Origin: Arthrobacter dokdonellae
GTDB lineage: Bacteria > Actinomycetota > Actinomycetes > Actinomycetales > Micrococcaceae
Direction: 5' to 3'
NCBI RefSeq assembly: GCF_003268655.1
Contig: NZ_CP029642.1
Coordinates: forward strand, 4,278,001-4,342,000
Length of the DNA stretch: 64,000 nt
A program made the position numbers and the translations under genes. Below the pieces are notes generated by a model. That model worked only from the letters and a program-made list of their open reading frames with translations. It was not told where the DNA came from and did not search any database. Shown in pieces: positions 16,020-24,439 of the stretch (position 1 is the first letter of the stretch; every line of letters begins with the position of its first letter).

Positions 16020-16090
16020 ACGCTCCTGCAGGTCCGGGGCGTTCTGCGGCGGCGGTCCTGCAGGTCCGGGGCGTTGTGCAGTGGCGGTCC
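16020..16090. repeat. 32-nt tandem repeat array, copy site 1
   Basis: Units start at 16020, 16052 and 16084, exactly 32 bases apart. The first core is ACGCTCC and the next two are GCGGTCC, each of the first two followed by TGCAGGTCCGGGGCGTT. The array starts right after the deacylase gene. The same core with the same spacing recurs at 16531, 49361 and 55585. Confidence 0.85.
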
Positions 16091-16396
16091 CGCTTTCCGT
16101 GATTCTCCAGTAATATCCGCCCGGGTCAAGCAACGGGAAATCGTGCAGTCCCCACTCCCGCAATGCCACGTACTCCACCACGGACCAGCCCGCTTTGCTG
16201 ACGAGAACACGCTCCGCCTCGAGATCGTCGGTCACCAGCACGAGTTCGCATGGATGGTGCCGCGCGTCAGTGCGATATAAGGCTGAACGCTGATGCGTCT
16301 ATCAATGGGGAGTTGAAGACCAAGAACTTCCGTGTAGAACTCCACGGTGGCGTCCGGGTCCACGGGAAAGATTTCGCAACGAAGTCATGTGGTCAT
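16086..16396 (-). pseudogene. Decayed VOC (glyoxalase-like) protein gene
   Basis: Two reading frames together give a recognisable vicinal-oxygen-chelate domain. The N-terminal part reads CEIFPVDPDATVEFYTEVLG, and the C-terminal part reads VTDDLEAERVLV, WGLHDFPLLDPGGYYWRIT. From the likely ATG (16396) the fourth codon is a stop (ATG ACC ACA TGA), and a frame change near 16250 is needed to join the halves. With both lesions the gene should be inactive. I infer an ancestral protein of about 105-120 residues. No intact neighbour suggests its former role. Confidence 0.65.
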
Positions 16397-16530
16397 CGGC
16401 CCAGTTTTTCCGGCATCGGCGGAGCCCGCGATAGCGGCGGCTGCGGCGCGGCGCGCCCGAAGCTCCCGAGCGTTTTCCGCAGCCCGCGTTCCCCCTTTGA
16501 CGACAGTCGCAGAACACCCCGCCCGCAGAG

Positions 16531-16601
16531 GGAGCGTCCTGCATTTCAACGCCAAAGGTGCAGGAGCGTTTCGCATTTCAACGCCAAAGGTGCAGGAGCG
16601 T
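16531..16601. repeat. 32-nt tandem repeat array, copy site 2
   Basis: GGAGCGT occurs at 16531, 16563 and 16595, exactly 32 bases apart. Between them GCATTTCAACGCC and AAAGGTGCA are repeated identically, giving two perfect 29-nt units at 16541 and 16573. The array lies just beyond the rplL terminator. Confidence 0.9.
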
Positions 16602-16617
16602 CCCTGGCTCGACATGC

Positions 16618-16651
16618 AAGAAGCCCCGCACCAGACGGTGCGGGGCTTCTT
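16618..16651 (-). terminator. Terminator after rplL
   Basis: A perfect 15-bp stem with a 4-nt loop lies 18 bases beyond the rplL stop. The 3' arm on the minus strand ends CTTCTT. Confidence 0.8.
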
Positions 16652-16669
16652 CGTGAATTGCGTGGGTGG

Positions 16670-17047
16670 TTACTTGACGGTAACCGTGGCGCCGGCAGCT
16701 TCGAGGGCTTCCTTGGCCTTCTCGGCAGCTTCCTTGGTGGCGCCTTCGAGGACAGCCTTGGGAGCGGAGTCAACGACGTCCTTGGCCTCCTTCAGTCCGA
16801 GGGAGGTCAGGGCGCGCACCTCCTTGATGACGGCAATCTTCTTGTCGCCAGCGGCTTCGAGGATCACGTCGAACTCGGTCTTCTCTTCCTCGGCCTCGGC
16901 AGCAGCGCCGCCGGCGGGGCCGGCAACTGCAACAGCAGCAGCGGTAACTTCAAAGACCTCTTCGAACTTCTTCACGAACTCGGAGAGTTCGATGATGGTC
17001 AGTTCCTTGAAAGCTTCAATGAGCTCGTCGTTGGTGAGCTTAGCCAT
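16670..17047 (-). CDS. rplL: 50S ribosomal protein L7/L12
   Basis: L7/L12 forms the flexible stalk of the 50S subunit that recruits translation GTPases. The 125-residue protein has an N-terminal dimerisation helix ([21 protein letters not shown]), an Ala/Gly/Glu-rich hinge and the C-terminal domain with KTEFDVIL and [12 protein letters not shown]. It follows rplJ by 143 bases in the classic rplJL order and is closed by its own terminator. Confidence 0.98.
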   Translation of the reverse strand: MAKLTNDELIEAFKELTIIELSEFVKKFEEVFEVTAAAVAVAGPAGGAAAEAEEEKTEFDVILEAAGDKKIAVIKEVRALTSLGLKEAKDVVDSAPKAVLEGATKEAAEKAKEALEAAGATVTVK

Positions 17048-17190
17048 GGGTGGCGCTCCTTCTTTTTGTTCTTGCCCGTACGGGCGAATCTAAAAACCTA
17101 AGTCCTCATGGAATTAGGGACATGCATGGGGCCCGCGGTTGCCAGGTTCCGGGACATTGCGTCAGCAATTTACCAGCCGGCAAAGGGGGG

Positions 17191-17760
17191 CTAGGCCTCG
17201 GCGGTCTCTGCTTCCGCAGCCGGAGCTTCTTCAGCGGCGGGCGCTTCTTCAGCAGCCGGAGCTTCTTCAGCAGGTGCACCTTCGGCAAGCTTCAGGCGCA
17301 GGGCATCGATGGTGCGCGCAGCGGCGGCCATCGGAGCCTTGAGGATGCCGGCAACCTTGGCCAGCTGCAGCTCACGGGATTCGAGGGCAGCCAGGGCGGC
17401 GACCTCAGAAGCGTCGAGAGCCTTGCCTTCGAAGAGGCCGGTCTTGATGACCAGCGCCTTGTTGGCCTTTGCAAAATCCGTCAGGCTCTTGGCTGCCGCA
17501 ACAGCGTCACCCTTGATGAAGGCAATGGCGGTGGGACCCGAGAGCTGACCTTCAAAAGCGTCAACACCGGCTTCCTTGGCCGCGATGGCTGTCAGGGTGT
17601 TCTTGACGACCGAGAACTTGGTGTCCTGGCCGAGAGAAACGCGCAGCTCCTTGAGCTGGGCAACGGTGAGCCCACGGTATTCGGTTAGGACTGCTGCAGT
17701 GGAATCGCTGAAATCCTGCTTGATTTCTGCAACTGCGGCCACCTTTGTTGGCGTTGCCAT
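17191..17760 (-). CDS. rplJ: 50S ribosomal protein L10
   Basis: L10 anchors L7/L12 dimers to 23S rRNA. The start [14 protein letters not shown] follows AAGGAGGG and gives 189 residues. The core has the usual [14 protein letters not shown] motif and a C-terminal helix for L12 binding. The tail ends in three repeats of PAAEEA, an acidic alanine-rich extension. A leader of roughly 280 bases with a terminator-like hairpin precedes it, as expected for L10 autoregulation. Confidence 0.98.
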   Translation of the reverse strand: MATPTKVAAVAEIKQDFSDSTAAVLTEYRGLTVAQLKELRVSLGQDTKFSVVKNTLTAIAAKEAGVDAFEGQLSGPTAIAFIKGDAVAAAKSLTDFAKANKALVIKTGLFEGKALDASEVAALAALESRELQLAKVAGILKAPMAAAARTIDALRLKLAEGAPAEEAPAAEEAPAAEEAPAAEAETAEA

Positions 17761-18044
17761 AACCCTCCTTCCGGGAATTAGTGCCGGTCCTTCCGGCCCT
17801 GCCCAGCGCCATTCCCCTGAGGGAATGCAATGGAAAACAAAAACGCCCCGCACAGATGTACGGGGCGTTGGGGCCGTGGATACATGGGCTTTCACCCGCA
17901 TCAAACACTGCCTAAGCTTTGTGCACCTGCGCTGGCCGTCCCTGTTCAGGACTTTCGGATGGAAACCTTCCCAGTTCCACACTGCAGGACGCATGCTGCG
18001 TCCGGCGCGTGGGGGGTGATTTCCATCGACCGACGGTCTTTGGT
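17761..18044 (-). ncRNA. Candidate L10 leader RNA
   Basis: The untranslated stretch before rplJ contains a GGG-TGAAA-CCC-like hairpin region near 17890, an attenuator-like terminator at 17842-17869 and a CATTCCC/GGGAATG hairpin (17810-17827). L10 or the L10-L12 complex is known to bind such leaders and repress rplJL. The layout fits, but I did not fold it against the known family. Confidence 0.5.
17842..17869 (-). terminator. Attenuator-like terminator in rplJ leader
   Basis: On the minus strand AACGCCCCG pairs with CGGGGCGTT (9 bp, 10-nt loop) and is followed by TTTTGTTTT. It stands 81 bases before the rplJ start, so it either ends the upstream GNAT transcript or attenuates rplJL. Confidence 0.7.
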
Positions 18045-18050
18045 CCTCCA

Positions 18051-18080
18051 AGGCTACAACAGTTGCTTGGTCCACTCCAA
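18051..18080 (-). promoter_or_regulatory. Candidate rplJL promoter
   Basis: TTGGAG (18080-18075) and TAGCCT (18056-18051) are separated by 18 bases, placing the start site near 18044, after the GNAT gene stop. The rplJL transcript would then begin with a leader of about 280 bases. Confidence 0.5.
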
Positions 18081-18120
18081 ATTGGGGCCGCACCCCACCA
18101 GGGCGCGGAAAGGACAATGC

Positions 18121-19212
18121 CTACATTTCGGGGTCAAAGGACTTTCGCCACTGACCTGTCACTCCGGCGGCGGCAAAGCCCATCCGGGCATTGATGGTGA
18201 TCAGGTGAGTGTCCTCCGCCGCGTTCCACGTGTAGATGGCATGCGCATGCGGGAAGGTACGGCGGAGCAGCTCCAGATTGGCCAGCTTCATGCGCAGGCC
18301 CAGCTCGCGGCCGCGGTGTCCGCCCTCCATGACTGTGTCGTCCTGGAACACGACGTCGTCGCGGTGGCCCAGCACCGAGATGGACGTGTAGCCGACCAGC
18401 CGTCCAGTTGTCCGGCTTTCGGCCGCGGTCACCAAAGTGCGCCGGCCCGTTGACTGGGACAGTTCCTCGGCCTCGCGGAGGCGTGCCACATCCCAGCTGC
18501 CTTCGCCCGCCGGCGCGCCTCCTTCCTGCTCCAGGCGCGCAACGTCCACCGCCCATTCGTCCGGGCACGTGTCGGTCCATTGGTGTACGGCATATTCGTC
18601 GCCATGTGCAGCCGCGGCCGACTCCAGCAGTGCCGCGGCCCGGCTCTCCGGAAACGGCAGTGCGCAGGAACTGAATTGCTCGACCCGCTCCAGCCGGTAG
18701 CCTGCGTTGTGCGCGAAGCGGGCCTGGCGGTTCGCCAACGGCAGCGCGCCCACGCCGGTGGCTGGATGGAGCAGTTCGACGTCGGTGCCGGACTCCAGCT
18801 GTGCCCGCAGCTCCGCGGCTGAATGGTTCGTTTCCACCACCACAACACGCCGGTTCTCCCCGCGCACGAACGTTTCCGCGGCTTCCAACAGACGGCGTCC
18901 CAATCCCCGTCCCTCCGCCACGGGCAACACGTCCAGCGTGACGTGCGCCAGCTCCGTCTGGTCGTCCAGCGGCATGGCAATGCCGGCACGTCCGACGATC
19001 GTGCCGTCAACGCGGGCCACGAGCATCACATACCACTCGTAGGGATCGTGGCACAGGGCCAGCAGTTCCTCCCCTGTGTACGCGAGATCGTCATTGCCCC
19101 AGGTGCTGACGCGGACCTGCCGGGAGACGTCCACGGCGCGCAGGAAGTCCGCGGCGCCCTCGCCGTCGAGGGTGTCGGGCACCCGCAGCTGTTCGATCCG
19201 GATGTCAGTCAT
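18121..19212 (-). CDS. Tandem GNAT acetyltransferase
   Basis: A 363-residue protein with two GNAT folds. The N-terminal half shows the acetyl-CoA loop region VLPVAEGRGLGRRLLEAAE (about residues 95-113). The C-terminal half has a more degenerate loop (HRGRELGLRMKLANLELLRR) and ends in the typical NARMGFAAAGVTGQW segment. An AGGAG sequence precedes the ATG. It interrupts the common rplA-rplJ neighbourhood on the same strand. The substrate is not predictable. Paired GNAT domains occur in mycothiol synthase, but the clear MshD candidate is the gene at 39610. Confidence 0.85.
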   Translation of the reverse strand: MTDIRIEQLRVPDTLDGEGAADFLRAVDVSRQVRVSTWGNDDLAYTGEELLALCHDPYEWYVMLVARVDGTIVGRAGIAMPLDDQTELAHVTLDVLPVAEGRGLGRRLLEAAETFVRGENRRVVVVETNHSAAELRAQLESGTDVELLHPATGVGALPLANRQARFAHNAGYRLERVEQFSSCALPFPESRAAALLESAAAAHGDEYAVHQWTDTCPDEWAVDVARLEQEGGAPAGEGSWDVARLREAEELSQSTGRRTLVTAAESRTTGRLVGYTSISVLGHRDDVVFQDDTVMEGGHRGRELGLRMKLANLELLRRTFPHAHAIYTWNAAEDTHLITINARMGFAAAGVTGQWRKSFDPEM

Positions 19213-19342
19213 GTCGTTTGCTCCTGAAAGTAGCTTGTGCCGGCCGCCATGACATGGTCATGTTCAACCCGCTTCCCCCATTGAAATCTTTTGCTTCCAG
19301 CCATCGAAGCCACACTGCCCGCCCCTCCACCATACAAAAAGG

Positions 19343-19379
19343 GAGGGCCCGGCGTAGCAAATCGCTACGCCGGGCCCTC
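19343..19379 (-). terminator. Terminator after rplA
   Basis: A perfect 16-bp stem (19343-19358 with 19364-19379) with a 5-nt loop is followed on the minus strand by CCTTTTTG. It is a standard intrinsic terminator 28 bases after the rplA stop. Confidence 0.92.
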
Positions 19380-19406
19380 TCGTCAGGCAGCGTTCACACG
19401 CACCGA

Positions 19407-20114
19407 CTAGGCCTCGATGACAACCTTCGTCACGGCCGGGTCAACGGGGATGCCGGGGCCAAACGTCGTGGCGACGGTGGCCTTCTGCAGGTAGCGGCCC
19501 TTGGAAGCGGACGGCTTCAGGCGAAGCACCTCTTCCAGTGCTGCCGCGTAGTTCTCCGCCAGCTTGGTCTCGTCGAAGGACACCTTGCCGATGATGAAGT
19601 GCAGGTTGGAGTGCTTGTCGACGCGGAAGTCGATCTTGCCGCCCTTGATGTCGTTGACGGCCTTGGCGACGTCGTTGGTGACGGTCCCCGTCTTCGGGTT
19701 CGGCATCAGGTTGCGCGGACCCAGGACCTTGCCCAGACGGCCAACCTTGCCCATGAGGTCGGGGGTGGCAACGGCCGCGTCGAAGTCGGTCCAGCCGCCC
19801 TGGATCTTTTCGATCAGGTCGTCGGTGCCAACGAAGTCGGCCCCGGCCGCGATCGCTGCCTCGGCACGCTCGCCGGTCGCGAAAACGAGGACGCGGGCGG
19901 TCTTGCCGGTGCCGTGCGGGAGGTTGACGGTGCCGCGGATCATCTGATCAGCCTTGCGGGGGTCAACACCCAGGCGGAAGGCAACCTCAACGGTTGCGTC
20001 GAACTTGGACGGGTTGGTGTCCTTGGCGAGCTTGATGGCCTCGAACGGTGCGTAAACCTTGTCCGCATCGATCTTGGCTACGGCTGCCTCATATGCTTTG
20101 CTGCGCTTTGCCAT
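19407..20114 (-). CDS. rplA: 50S ribosomal protein L1
   Basis: L1 binds 23S rRNA at the mobile stalk near the E site. The start [16 protein letters not shown] gives 235 residues, normal for the family. Conserved stretches include [32 protein letters not shown] and the C-terminal [15 protein letters not shown]. It follows rplK by 152 bases and ends at a strong terminator, so rplK-rplA is one unit separate from rplJL. Confidence 0.98.
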   Translation of the reverse strand: MAKRSKAYEAAVAKIDADKVYAPFEAIKLAKDTNPSKFDATVEVAFRLGVDPRKADQMIRGTVNLPHGTGKTARVLVFATGERAEAAIAAGADFVGTDDLIEKIQGGWTDFDAAVATPDLMGKVGRLGKVLGPRNLMPNPKTGTVTNDVAKAVNDIKGGKIDFRVDKHSNLHFIIGKVSFDETKLAENYAAALEEVLRLKPSASKGRYLQKATVATTFGPGIPVDPAVTKVVIEA

Positions 20115-20266
20115 GCTGCTTGTTTCTCCTTGTGCAGTTGTGGTCGTTAGGACCGCGCGGGCCCTGCCACGTACGTCCGCCGCAACCACCCAAAGGTGAG
20201 TTGTCCGGCGTCGTTCTTGATGTTTGTGAATGCCCAAATGGGCGTGAAGCAAAGCCTAAAGAAGGC

Positions 20267-20698
20267 TTACGCTTCGACGGTGATGCCCATGGAACGGGCG
20301 GTGCCGGCGATGATCTTCTCGGCGCCTTCGATGTTCGTGGCGTTGAGGTCAACCAGCTTCTGGGTGGCGATCTCGGTGACCTGTGCCTTGGTCAGCTGTG
20401 CCACCTTGACGGTGTGCGGGGTCGCTGAACCCTTGGCAACGCCTGCAGCCTTCTTGATGAGCTCGGCAGCCGGCGGGGTCTTGGTGATGAAGGTGAAGGA
20501 ACGGTCTTCGTAAACCGTGATTTCAACCGGGATGACGTTTCCGCGCTGGGATTCCGTGGCAGCGTTGTACGCCTTGCAGAATTCCATGATGTTGACACCG
20601 TGCTGGCCAAGCGCAGGACCGATGGGCGGTGCCGGGTTGGCGGCGCCTGCCTGGATCTGCAGCTTGATAAGGCCGGTGACCTTTTTCTTGGGAGCCAA
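20267..20698 (-). CDS. rplK: 50S ribosomal protein L11
   Basis: L11 binds the GTPase-associated centre of 23S rRNA and is needed for RelA activation and thiopeptide sensitivity. The 143-residue protein has the proline-rich N-terminal domain ([20 protein letters not shown]) and the RNA-binding C-terminal domain. It lies 130 bases after nusG in the conserved secE-nusG-rplK-rplA order. Confidence 0.98.
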   Translation of the reverse strand: MAPKKKVTGLIKLQIQAGAANPAPPIGPALGQHGVNIMEFCKAYNAATESQRGNVIPVEITVYEDRSFTFITKTPPAAELIKKAAGVAKGSATPHTVKVAQLTKAQVTEIATQKLVDLNATNIEGAEKIIAGTARSMGITVEA

Positions 20699-20828
20699 TG
20701 TAGGGTCCTTCTCTCAATAACTTTCCTTCGACGACGGAGCGCGTCCAAGGTGGGTGGCCGGATGGCGTCCGGCCGTACGCTGCCCGGCAACAAAGCTAAG
20801 TTGCCGTTCAGCGAAATTGGTGGGTCAA

Positions 20829-21677
20829 CTAGATCTTGGTGACCTGGTTGAAGGCGAGCGTGACAGGGGTTTCGCGCTCGAAGATGGACACGAGCACAAC
20901 GAGTTGCTGGGACTCGGGCTTGATCTCGGAGATCGTGGCGGACAACGTCTCAAACGGTCCGTCCTTGACGATGACTGCCTCGCCGACCTCGAAGTCGATC
21001 TCGGCGTCGACGGGGTCATGGCGCAGCGGAACGCCGGTCTCTTCGGCCCGTTGCTCCTCGAAGACCGGGGCGAGCATGGAGAAGACCTCATCCAGGCGCA
21101 GCGGGACCGGGTTGTGGGCATTGCCCACAAATCCGGTGACGCCGGGCGTGTGGCGGACAACGCCCCAGGAGGCATCCGTCAGGTCCATGCGGACCAGGAC
21201 ATATCCAGGGATGCGGACACGGTTCACCACCTTGCGGGTGGCGTTCTTGATCTCCACGACTTCTTCCATGGGGACCTGGACCTCGAAGATGAAATCTTCC
21301 ATGTTCAGCGACAGGCTGCGGGACTCAAGGTTGACCTTGACCCGGTTTTCGTAGCCGGCGTAGGAGTGGATGACGTACCAGTCCCCCTCCTGGCGGCGCA
21401 GCTTGGCCTTGAACTCCTCGTCGGGGTCCACCGCGGGTTCGGCAGGCTCGGAGTCGGCGGTCTCCGGGTCGGCGACGTCGGCGGTCCCACCTTCGGCGGC
21501 GGCGACGTCGGCCTCATCGACGGACTCGCCGCCAGCCACAGTGTCGGCGCCTTCCGCGGAGTCGGCCGCTACGGCGTCGTCCGTGGACGCATCAAGGTCA
21601 GCACTGATGGCAGCATCAGCAACCACAGTGTCCAGATCCTGCTCACTGTAAGTTGCCTCGGGCTCCTGCTCAGACAC
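20829..21677 (-). CDS. nusG: Transcription termination/antitermination protein NusG
   Basis: NusG binds RNA polymerase and couples it to Rho or the ribosome. The 282 residues comprise an acidic, low-complexity N-terminal extension of about 95 residues (rich in Asp, Ala and Glu), then the NGN domain starting [17 protein letters not shown] and the C-terminal KOW domain ([19 protein letters not shown]). The long acidic extension is common in actinobacteria and absent from E. coli NusG. It follows secE on the same strand. Confidence 0.97.
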   Translation of the reverse strand: MSEQEPEATYSEQDLDTVVADAAISADLDASTDDAVAADSAEGADTVAGGESVDEADVAAAEGGTADVADPETADSEPAEPAVDPDEEFKAKLRRQEGDWYVIHSYAGYENRVKVNLESRSLSLNMEDFIFEVQVPMEEVVEIKNATRKVVNRVRIPGYVLVRMDLTDASWGVVRHTPGVTGFVGNAHNPVPLRLDEVFSMLAPVFEEQRAEETGVPLRHDPVDAEIDFEVGEAVIVKDGPFETLSATISEIKPESQQLVVLVSIFERETPVTLAFNQVTKI

Positions 21678-21766
21678 GAATTTCCTGCTTTCCTGGTGCG
21701 TTTCTTAAATGGCTCAAACCGTCCCCTTGTCAAAATACAATGACGGGGCCGGCCAAAGTTGAGCGT

Positions 21767-22048
21767 TTAGTGCTCGATGTGTACGTTGCCGCCAAAGACC
21801 CAAAGCACGAGCTTGCCGAAACCCAGATCCAGGACGGTAACAATACCCATCACGATGACAACGAATACCAGCACAACCGCGGTGTAGTTGAGCAACTCCT
21901 TGCGAGTGGGGGTGACAACCTTCTTCATTTCGCCAATGACCTGGCGCAGGAAAATGGCTATGCGGGCAAAGAAGCCGGGCCCCTTGGGTGTGGCTTCCTT
22001 TTTGGCGGGGCGGCCATTGGAGCGGCTCGCCGCGGTTTCGGTCACCAT
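21767..22048 (-). CDS. secE: Preprotein translocase subunit SecE
   Basis: SecE is the small essential subunit that clamps SecY in the Sec translocon. The conserved RQVIGEMKKVVTPTRKELLNYT amphipathic region is followed by one membrane segment (AVVLVFVVIVMGIVTVLDLGF). The start is uncertain. I use ATG at 22048 (93 residues). The next codon, GTG at 22045, has GAGG at better spacing and would begin (M)TETAAS, and two further ATGs occur at 22060 and 22063. Confidence 0.95.
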   Translation of the reverse strand: MVTETAASRSNGRPAKKEATPKGPGFFARIAIFLRQVIGEMKKVVTPTRKELLNYTAVVLVFVVIVMGIVTVLDLGFGKLVLWVFGGNVHIEH

Positions 22049-22196
22049 TGCCTCACTCATCATTAGTTGGAAAACACGCGAACCCGCGTGAGCGGACCAT
22101 GCCATGTGCTTTTATCCGCCAGGTCGGGCGGGATTTGGTTTACTGCAATCCCTGTGGAACGTGAATTGCGTGAACCAAACCCGCCGCGCCTTAGCG

Positions 22197-22269
22197 CAGG
22201 GCAGACAGGACTCGAACCTGCAACCTGCGGTTTTGGAGACCGCTGCGCTACCAATTGCGCCACTACCCT
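22197..22269 (-). tRNA. tRNA-Trp (anticodon CCA)
   Basis: The minus strand folds as a full cloverleaf of 73 nt. The acceptor AGGGTAG pairs with CTGCCCT (one G-T), the anticodon stem GCGGT/ACCGC-type arm encloses CCA, and the T-loop is TTCGAGT. CCA is not encoded. It sits directly before secE, the usual place in actinobacteria. Confidence 0.97.
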
Positions 22270-22326
22270 ATGAAACTTGCTTGCTGTGCGGCCCTGAGGT
22301 CGCACCGGCGCCGAAGGCCATGAAAC

Positions 22327-22355
22327 AATTTACCGTCTTGGGCGAAGGTTTCCAA
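22327..22355 (-). promoter_or_regulatory. Promoter for tRNA-Trp/secE/nusG
   Basis: TTGGAA (22355-22350) and TAAATT (22332-22327) are separated by exactly 17 bases. Both match the vegetative consensus well, and the pair lies about 58 bases before the tRNA. Confidence 0.7.
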
Positions 22356-22541
22356 ACCCGCTCCAAGGCGTGCACCATCATGGTGTTTCAACACCGGTTG
22401 TCCATTCTACGCATTGTTGCCCGCCACGTCGAACCGGCCACGGGAAGCGCCTAAAGTAGTGGTGTGCGCCGAAGCGCCCCGCAGCATCCAGCACGGAAGC
22501 GTCCCCTGCGGGGCCCGCCCTTTCGAACGAGAGTAGAGAAG

Positions 22542-23777
22542 ATGCCTGCCGAAGTGACAGCTGACCAAGCCGCCGGCCGCCGGGTTTCCGCCCGCATCGC
22601 CGCCATTGCCGAATCTGCCACGCTGGCGGTGGACGCCAAGGCCAAGGCCCTCAAGGCTGCCGGCCGTCCCGTCATCGGCTTCGGTGCCGGAGAACCCGAC
22701 TTCCCCACCCCGGACTACATCGTGGAGGCCGCCGTGGCCGCCGCACGGCAGCCGAAATTTCACCGTTACTCCCCCGCCGCGGGCCTGCCGGAGCTCAAGG
22801 CGGCCATCGCCGCCAAGACCTTGCGTGATTCGGGCTACGCCGTGGAGCCGTCCCAGGTGGTGGTGACCAACGGCGGCAAGCAGGCCGTCTACGAGTCCTT
22901 CGCCACCCTGCTGGATCCCGGCGACGAAGTCATTGTCCCCACCCCTTACTGGACCACGTACCCGGAGGCGATCCGGCTTGCCGGCGGCGTGCCCGTGGAA
23001 GTCTTCGCGGGCCCCGAACAGGGCTACCTCGTCACCGTGGACCAGCTCGAAGCCGCAGTCACCCCGAGCACCAAGATCCTGCTGTTCGTTTCCCCGTCCA
23101 ACCCGACCGGTGCCGTGTACTCCCCGGAGCAGACCCGCGCGATTGGCCTGTGGGCCGCGGCCAAGGGTCTGTGGGTCGTCACCGACGAGATCTACGAGCA
23201 CCTGACCTACGACGGCGTGCCGTTCACCTCGATTGCCACGGCAGTACCGGAGCTGGGTGACCGGGTGGTGGTCCTTAACGGCGTGGCCAAGACCTATGCC
23301 ATGACTGGATGGCGCGTGGGCTGGATGATCGCCCCCGCCGACGTGGCCAAGGCGGCCACCAACATGCAGTCCCACGCCACCTCCAACGTGGCCAACGTGT
23401 CGCAAATGGCTGCCCTCGCCGCCGTGTCCGGGCCGCTGACGGCCGTGGAGGAAATGAAAGTGGCCTTTGACCGGCGCCGCAAGGCGATGGTAGCGGCCCT
23501 TAACGCGATCGACGGCGTGGAGTGCCCCACCCCGCACGGCGCCTTTTACGCCTACGCGGATGTCCGCGGCCTGCTGGGCCGCGACATTGGCGGCATCCGC
23601 CCGGCCACGTCCGCTGAGCTGGCCGCCCTGATCCTGGATAAGGCCGAGGTTGCCGTCGTTCCCGGCGAGGCGTTCGGCCCCAGCGGCTACCTTCGCCTTT
23701 CGTACGCCCTCGGCGACGACGACCTCGCCACAGGGGTCGGCCGCCTTCAGGAGCTCCTGGGCACCGCCAAGGCGTAA
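22542..23777 (+). CDS. Pyridoxal-phosphate aminotransferase (AspC-type, class I)
   Basis: A fold-type I aminotransferase of the 1-beta aspartate/prephenate subgroup, which moves the amino group between aspartate (or a related acid) and 2-oxoglutarate. Starting at [11 protein letters not shown] it has 411 residues. Signature segments are [22 protein letters not shown] and the PLP lysine in [17 protein letters not shown]. It diverges from the tRNA-Trp/secE unit and converges with the response regulator gene, whose stop is only five bases away. A TAAAGT near 22452 may be its -10 box. The ribosome binding site is weak. Confidence 0.9.
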   Translation: MPAEVTADQAAGRRVSARIAAIAESATLAVDAKAKALKAAGRPVIGFGAGEPDFPTPDYIVEAAVAAARQPKFHRYSPAAGLPELKAAIAAKTLRDSGYAVEPSQVVVTNGGKQAVYESFATLLDPGDEVIVPTPYWTTYPEAIRLAGGVPVEVFAGPEQGYLVTVDQLEAAVTPSTKILLFVSPSNPTGAVYSPEQTRAIGLWAAAKGLWVVTDEIYEHLTYDGVPFTSIATAVPELGDRVVVLNGVAKTYAMTGWRVGWMIAPADVAKAATNMQSHATSNVANVSQMAALAAVSGPLTAVEEMKVAFDRRRKAMVAALNAIDGVECPTPHGAFYAYADVRGLLGRDIGGIRPATSAELAALILDKAEVAVVPGEAFGPSGYLRLSYALGDDDLATGVGRLQELLGTAKA

Positions 23778-23782
23778 CCGGT

Positions 23783-24439
23783 TCAAAGCAGGCGGCGGTC
23801 GGCGGCCCAGCGCGTGAGTTCGTGGCGGGAGGACAGCTGCAGTTTGCGCAGGACGGCGGAAACGTGGGTTTCCACGGTCTTGATGGAGATGAAAAGCGCT
23901 TTCGCCACTTCCTTGTAGGAATACCCTCGCGCGATCAGGCGCATGACTTCCAGTTCACGGGCGGAGAGCTTGTCCAGTTCGTCCTCCACGGCAACGTCCG
24001 CCGTGCCAAACGCGTCCAGGACAAACCCAGCCAGCCGGGGCGAGAAGACCGCGTCTCCCCCGGCAACCCGGCGGACGGCGTCGGAAATTTCGCTGCCGGA
24101 GATCGACTTGGTGACATAGCCACGGGCTCCGGCGCGAATCACCGAGACCACGTCCTCGGCCGCATCGGAGACGCTGAGCGCCAGGAACTTTACGTGCGCC
24201 AGCTGCCCGGAGCAGCCGGCGATCACCTCCCGCCCGCCTTGGCCGCGGCCCCCGGGCAGGTGGACATCCAGCAGCACCACATCCGGCACATGGGCCGTGA
24301 CGGCGGCAATGGCTTCCTCCACCGTGGCGGCTTCCGCCAGGACCCGGATGTCCGGGGCGAGGTCCGCCTTGAGCCCCGACCGGAAGATGGCGTGATCGTC
24401 CACCACGACCACGCTGATGGGCCGTCCTGCCTGTGTCAC
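23783..24439 (-). CDS. LuxR/NarL-family response regulator
   Basis: A 218-residue regulator with an N-terminal receiver (Asp14 and Asp15, phospho-acceptor Asp58 in VVLLDVHLPGG, conserved Lys in TKSISG) and a C-terminal LuxR helix-turn-helix (LSARELEVMRLIARGYSYKEVAKAL). Its GTG start overlaps the kinase stop codon by four bases (GTGA), so it is coupled to and almost certainly partners the upstream kinase. The gene pair faces a PspC protein gene, pointing to envelope-stress control. Confidence 0.93.
   Translation of the reverse strand: MTQAGRPISVVVVDDHAIFRSGLKADLAPDIRVLAEAATVEEAIAAVTAHVPDVVLLDVHLPGGRGQGGREVIAGCSGQLAHVKFLALSVSDAAEDVVSVIRAGARGYVTKSISGSEISDAVRRVAGGDAVFSPRLAGFVLDAFGTADVAVEDELDKLSARELEVMRLIARGYSYKEVAKALFISIKTVETHVSAVLRKLQLSSRHELTRWAADRRLL

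Noticed and set aside
15939..16085. C-terminal extension of the VOC frame over the deacylase gene
   Set aside because: Past RITESGT the frame only reads the 32-nt repeats and then the antisense of the deacylase gene.
16531..16601. Possible CRISPR-like array in the 32-nt repeats
   Set aside because: Intervening sequence is itself repeated and too short to be spacers, and no cas genes are present.
18121..19212. mshD assignment for the tandem GNAT gene
   Set aside because: It has two GNAT domains, but the second acetyl-CoA loop is degenerate. The gene at 39610 has the stronger MshD features and the glnR-mshD neighbourhood.
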